Assembly: GCF_019720915.1 (NCBI RefSeq)
Contig: NZ_JAHKSI010000007.1
Location: forward strand, 1 to 64,000
Length of the DNA stretch: 64,000 nucleotides
Source: Alkalihalobacillus sp. TS-13
GTDB lineage: Bacteria; Bacillota; Bacilli; Bacillales; Fictibacillaceae
Direction of reading: 5' to 3'
The stretch's first letter is position 1; each line of letters starts with the position of its first letter. The notes beneath the pieces were generated by a model, which saw only the letters and a list, made by a program, of their open reading frames with translations, did no database searches and was not told the DNA's origin. Positions 60,915-64,000 of this stretch are shown here, one piece after another. Position numbers and translations under genes: made by a program.

Positions 60915-61964
60915 TTATTTATTCCTTGAACGATAGAGCAAGTAGATGAAGTATGGTGCACCTAATGCCGCCGTGAAAACACCGGCTGGCACTTCCAATG
61001 GGGCGAAGGCGGTTCTTGCAATCAAATCCGCACCCATCACGAGCAGCGCTCCTACTAATGCGGAAGCCGGAATCAATGCTCCGAATGAAGATCCTACAAG
61101 CTTTCGTGCAATGTGCGGTGCCATCAAACCGACAAATCCGACGCCCCCCACGAAAGCCACTGCACCGCCAGCCAGCGCTGTACTGAAAAGCAATAGGATT
61201 AGGCGGTCCTTTTGTACAACACTTCCAAACCCTCTTGCAAGGTCTTCACCAAGCTCTTGTACGTTCAACCTACGTGCATACATCCAAACAAATAAAAGGA
61301 AGATGAGAATCCATGGTGTTAATGTCTTCACCTGATTCCAGTTGGCGCCATTCACACTACCGGTTATCCAGATTTGTGCCTGAGTCGCCAAATACAACGG
61401 CCCGAATAGGATCATCATGTTCGTCAGCGCCTGCATCGCTGCTGCAAGACCGATGCCAATCAGTACAAGGCGTACAGGATTGACGCCATTTTTCCATGAA
61501 AAAATATAGACAAGGAAACCTAGTAATGTCGCCCCGATAAATGCAGCGACCGGCATCCAGTGGATACTCACAGTCAAAGCGTTGCCTCTTCCGCTGAACA
61601 CTGTTAAGAACGTGACTGCAGCCAATGAAGCTCCCCCTGTGATCCCTATGATATCAGGGGAAGCAAGCGGATTTCGGATAATCCCTTGTAAAATCGCCCC
61701 AGATACGGCTAACGCCATTCCAGCAATCAACGCCAATAAGATCCGCGGCAGCCGGAAAGACTTGATGACAAGTTCATTCATCGAGTCCCCCATCCCGAGT
61801 AACGTCTTTACTACATCAACTGGATGGATCTGCATCTGCCCTGTGCCGACACTGATGACCAAAAGCACTAGTGTGAGGACAGTCAGCAACATAATGTATA
61901 AGACAGCTTTTTTATCTAGTAAAAAGGACATCCATTTCGTACGTAAGGGGTGGTATTTACTCAC
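60915..61964 (-). CDS. Iron-siderophore ABC transporter permease (FecCD family, second subunit)
   Basis: 349 residues with about nine helices. FecCD motifs: GITGGASLAA, ALAGGAVAFVGGVGFVGLMAPHIAR and GADLIARTAF, the MAPHIAR segment being the coupling region for the ATPase. It overlaps the first permease gene by 4 nt. No ATPase gene is in the window; it may lie further on or be shared. Confidence 0.93.
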   Translation of the reverse strand: MSKYHPLRTKWMSFLLDKKAVLYIMLLTVLTLVLLVISVGTGQMQIHPVDVVKTLLGMGDSMNELVIKSFRLPRILLALIAGMALAVSGAILQGIIRNPLASPDIIGITGGASLAAVTFLTVFSGRGNALTVSIHWMPVAAFIGATLLGFLVYIFSWKNGVNPVRLVLIGIGLAAAMQALTNMMILFGPLYLATQAQIWITGSVNGANWNQVKTLTPWILIFLLFVWMYARRLNVQELGEDLARGFGSVVQKDRLILLLFSTALAGGAVAFVGGVGFVGLMAPHIARKLVGSSFGALIPASALVGALLVMGADLIARTAFAPLEVPAGVFTAALGAPYFIYLLYRSRNK

Positions 61965-62971
61965 AGTCTATTCAACCCCCTTCTTGCGATGTAGATGAAG
62001 AATGGCGTACCAATAAGCGCAGTCATAACTCCGACAGGCACTTCCTTCGGCATGATGACATACCGTGCACCAATATCAGCGAGCAAAAGTAATATAGCGC
62101 CTAACAATCCGCTGTAAGGAATGATCCATTTGTAATTGATGCCTACAAGCCCTCTTGCAATATGAGGGATAACGATGCCAATGAAACCGATTGGACCTGC
62201 TATCGCAACGGCAGAACCCGCAAGCAATACGATGACCACTGCTGCACTGATCTTGACAAGGACCGTATTTTGACCAAGTCCCGCTGCCACATCGTCCCCC
62301 ATCGAAAGTGTATTCATCTGCCCAGTAATCAACAAGGACCCTATCCAGCCAATGATCAGATACGGCAGCATTGCAGTCAGGATGCCGAGCTTTCGTCCCT
62401 CAATGGAACCGGTCAGCCAAAACAGAACTTCCTCCAACGCTTTTTCGTCCAATGCAAGCATGCCCTGCGTCATGGAAGCGAACATCGCTGCCATCGCCGC
62501 TCCAGCAAGCGTCAATTTTACAGGTGTGAGTCCGTCCCTTCCTAATGAGCCAAGTAAGTAGACAATTAAGGAAGTGACCATTGCACCGAAGAAAGCGATC
62601 CACGCAAATTGATGGATTGATGATATGGAAAAGAACGTGACTGCAAGAACGATGAAAAAACCAGCTCCGGCATTAATACCGAATATACTCGGTGATGCCA
62701 ATGGATTCCTTGTGATCCCCTGCATCAACGCCCCTGCTATCGCCAGACTTGCGCCGACTGCAGCTCCAATGAGCGCCCGCGGCACACGGCTTTCCTGTAT
62801 GATGATATGTTCATTAGAGCCATCAAACTGGGTAAATGATTGGATGACCATCCCCCAATTGACGCTAGTATAACCGTAAACGACACTGCACCCGATGAAA
62901 AAGACGACTAAGAAGATCCCTGCGAGGAGACCGACCAACTTTTTCACATTCGTATTTAAAAGTTCCCTCAT
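61961..62971 (-). CDS. Iron-siderophore ABC transporter permease (FecCD family, first subunit)
   Basis: 336 residues with about nine helices. Motifs GITRNPLASPSIFGINAGAG, GPIGFIGIVIPHIARGLVG and LLADIGARYV. It forms a heterodimer with the next gene product. Transcribed from the promoter at 63009-63037, next to a perfect Fur box. Confidence 0.93.
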   Translation of the reverse strand: MRELLNTNVKKLVGLLAGIFLVVFFIGCSVVYGYTSVNWGMVIQSFTQFDGSNEHIIIQESRVPRALIGAAVGASLAIAGALMQGITRNPLASPSIFGINAGAGFFIVLAVTFFSISSIHQFAWIAFFGAMVTSLIVYLLGSLGRDGLTPVKLTLAGAAMAAMFASMTQGMLALDEKALEEVLFWLTGSIEGRKLGILTAMLPYLIIGWIGSLLITGQMNTLSMGDDVAAGLGQNTVLVKISAAVVIVLLAGSAVAIAGPIGFIGIVIPHIARGLVGINYKWIIPYSGLLGAILLLLADIGARYVIMPKEVPVGVMTALIGTPFFIYIARRGLNRL

Positions 62972-63008
62972 ATGTATAAACCTTTCTTTTTATAACGTTT
63001 CCTATTTA

Positions 63009-63037
63009 AGTCTATTCTTGCTGGGCTTAACTGTCAA
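63009..63037 (-). promoter_or_regulatory. Promoter of the permease genes
   Basis: On the minus strand TTGACA (63032-63037), 17-nt spacer and TAGACT (63009-63014), bordering the Fur box. Confidence 0.75.
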
Positions 63038-63052
63038 TGATAATCATTATCA
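63038..63052. promoter_or_regulatory. Fur box (perfect 7-1-7)
   Basis: TGATAATCATTATCA is an exact 7-1-7 inverted repeat of the Bacillus Fur consensus. It lies at the -35 end of the permease promoter, so iron-loaded Fur should repress it. Confidence 0.92.
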
Positions 63053-63060
63053 ATTTCTTA

Positions 63061-63089
63061 TTGACAAGGGGATAAAACAGTTATAAACT
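63061..63089 (+). promoter_or_regulatory. Promoter of the substrate-binding protein gene
   Basis: TTGACA (63061-63066), 17-nt spacer and TAAACT (63084-63089). Confidence 0.75.
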
Positions 63090-63101
63090 ACTAATTGTGA
63101 A

Positions 63102-63116
63102 TGAGATTCATTATCA
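63102..63116. promoter_or_regulatory. Second Fur box
   Basis: TGAGATTCATTATCA matches the 7-1-7 consensus at 13 of 15 positions and covers the likely transcription start of the binding-protein gene. Confidence 0.8.
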
Positions 63117-63142
63117 ATAAAACATTCGGGAGGATATTACAT

Positions 63143-64000
63143 ATGCAAAAATTGAAAGGTTTCAGCTTATTTGCACTTATGTTAACATTCGTTGTTGCAC
63201 TAGCAGCATGCGGAGGCGGATCTGGAGAAGGATCTGAAGAAAAGAAAGACGGAGATAAATCGAAATCTACTATTACCGTAGAACATGCTATGGGAAAAAC
63301 GAAAGTCCCAGAAAAACCTGAAAGAGTCGTCATCCTTACAAACGAAGGAACAGAAGCCCTACTTTCTATGGGCGTGAAGCCAGTGGGCGCTGTTCAATCT
63401 TGGCTTGGTGATCCTTGGTATGACCATATTGCTGACGACATGGAAGGTGTAGAAGTCGTCGGTACAGAAAGTGATATCAACCTTGAAAAGATCGCTTCAT
63501 TGAATCCTGATCTAATCATCGGAAACAAAATGCGCCAGGAAAAGTTTTATGATCAATTGAACGATATTGCACCAACAGTATTCTCAGAGCAATTACGTGG
63601 AGACTGGAAAATCAATTTCAAGCTTTATGCAAAGGCACTGAATAAACAAGAAGAAGGTAAAAAAGTGTTGGCTGATTTCGACCAACGTATTGAAGATATC
63701 AAACAAAAGCTTGGCGACAAGGTAAACCAGGAAGTGTCAGTAGTCCGTTTCTTGGCAGGAAATTCACGTATTTATTTTAAGGATTCATTCTCTGGCGTCA
63801 TCCTGGAGCAAATCGGTTTCCAACGTCCTGAGTCACAAGACAAACCTGATTTTGCAGAAGAAGTGACGAAGGAACGTATTCCGGACATGGAAGGTGACAT
63901 CCTCTTCTACTTCACCTATGAAACGGGTGATAAAGAAGCGTCAAAAACAGAGGAAGAATGGACGAATGACACACTGTGGAAGAACCTTGATGTCGTAAAA
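63143..64000 (+). CDS. Iron-siderophore ABC transporter substrate-binding lipoprotein (partial)
   Basis: The first 286 codons are in the window; no stop is reached. ATG 63143 follows GGGAGGATAT. A lipoprotein signal ends in the lipobox LAAC (FVVALAACGGG). TITVEHAMGKTKVPEKPERVVIL and PDLIIGNKMRQEKF are typical of the FhuD/FecB-type periplasmic-binding fold. Divergent from its presumed permeases and also Fur controlled. Siderophore type not predictable. Confidence 0.92.
   Translation, partial: MQKLKGFSLFALMLTFVVALAACGGGSGEGSEEKKDGDKSKSTITVEHAMGKTKVPEKPERVVILTNEGTEALLSMGVKPVGAVQSWLGDPWYDHIADDMEGVEVVGTESDINLEKIASLNPDLIIGNKMRQEKFYDQLNDIAPTVFSEQLRGDWKINFKLYAKALNKQEEGKKVLADFDQRIEDIKQKLGDKVNQEVSVVRFLAGNSRIYFKDSFSGVILEQIGFQRPESQDKPDFAEEVTKERIPDMEGDILFYFTYETGDKEASKTEEEWTNDTLWKNLDVVK

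Overview
The window is chromosomal DNA from a spore-forming, low-to-mid GC Bacillaceae species. The evidence is a cortex morphogenetic protein (cmpA), a gerA-type germination operon, the complete rsb/sigB general stress locus and sigX/rsiX. The gene order from the tRNA cluster to ydbS closely follows the ydcK-ydcI-rsb-ydcE-ydcD-alr-ydcC-acpS-ydcA-ydbT-ydbS segment of Bacillus subtilis. The species cannot be named from the sequence alone.

Layout. 1-1.7 kb: the 5' end of a 16S rRNA gene (minus strand), preceded by twelve tRNA genes that appear to share one strong promoter at 1647-1675. 1.8-9.8 kb: SprT-like protein, cmpA, tex and the stressosome/partner-switching operon rsbR-S-T-U-V-W-sigB-rsbX, with an internal sigma-B promoter. 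10.8-19.1 kb: toxin-antitoxin pair ndoAI/ndoA, alr, ydcC, acpS, rhomboid protease, two PH-domain membrane proteins and a D,D-carboxypeptidase. 19.3-22.6 kb: Nudix hydrolase, an unknown cytosolic protein and, divergent from it, an AT-rich module with an NprR-like HTH-TPR receptor followed 13 nt later by a secreted propeptide carrying six copies of a YDENPPM-type peptide. This looks like an RNPP-type quorum-sensing pair with a multi-copy pheromone precursor and is the most interesting item here. 22.9-28.2 kb: tag, an ECF sigma/anti-sigma pair, a VOC protein and a second-type argS controlled by a T-box. 28.7-38 kb: an LTA synthase-type protein, glutamate dehydrogenase, motPS stator, sigX-rsiX and a chemotaxis receptor. 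38.2-42.4 kb: a gerABC-type germinant receptor operon. 42.7-48.1 kb: an SDR enzyme, a cyanophycin synthetase/cyanophycinase operon and a small membrane protein with four regularly spaced histidines. 48.5-54.9 kb: nadE, a type I toxin-antitoxin locus (27-aa holin-like toxin plus convergent antisense RNA), DUF302 and a CstR-like repressor, cadC-cadA (cadA has an in-frame TGA at a metal-binding cysteine) and an S51 peptidase. 55-64 kb: an unknown membrane protein, argGH with ARG boxes, a SurA-N-like lipoprotein and a Fur-controlled siderophore uptake locus cut by the window end.

Intergenic DNA is unusually rich in repeats. The main family is a GC-rich modular element with inverted ends (nine copies of about 0.13-0.5 kb). 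There is also a related element with GGCTGTTTTC ends, a short AACTTGGCAAAG element (four copies), GTGCCAGGCAC palindromes and ACGGACACCAGAG direct repeats. One of the large elements has split the argS T-box leader from its gene.
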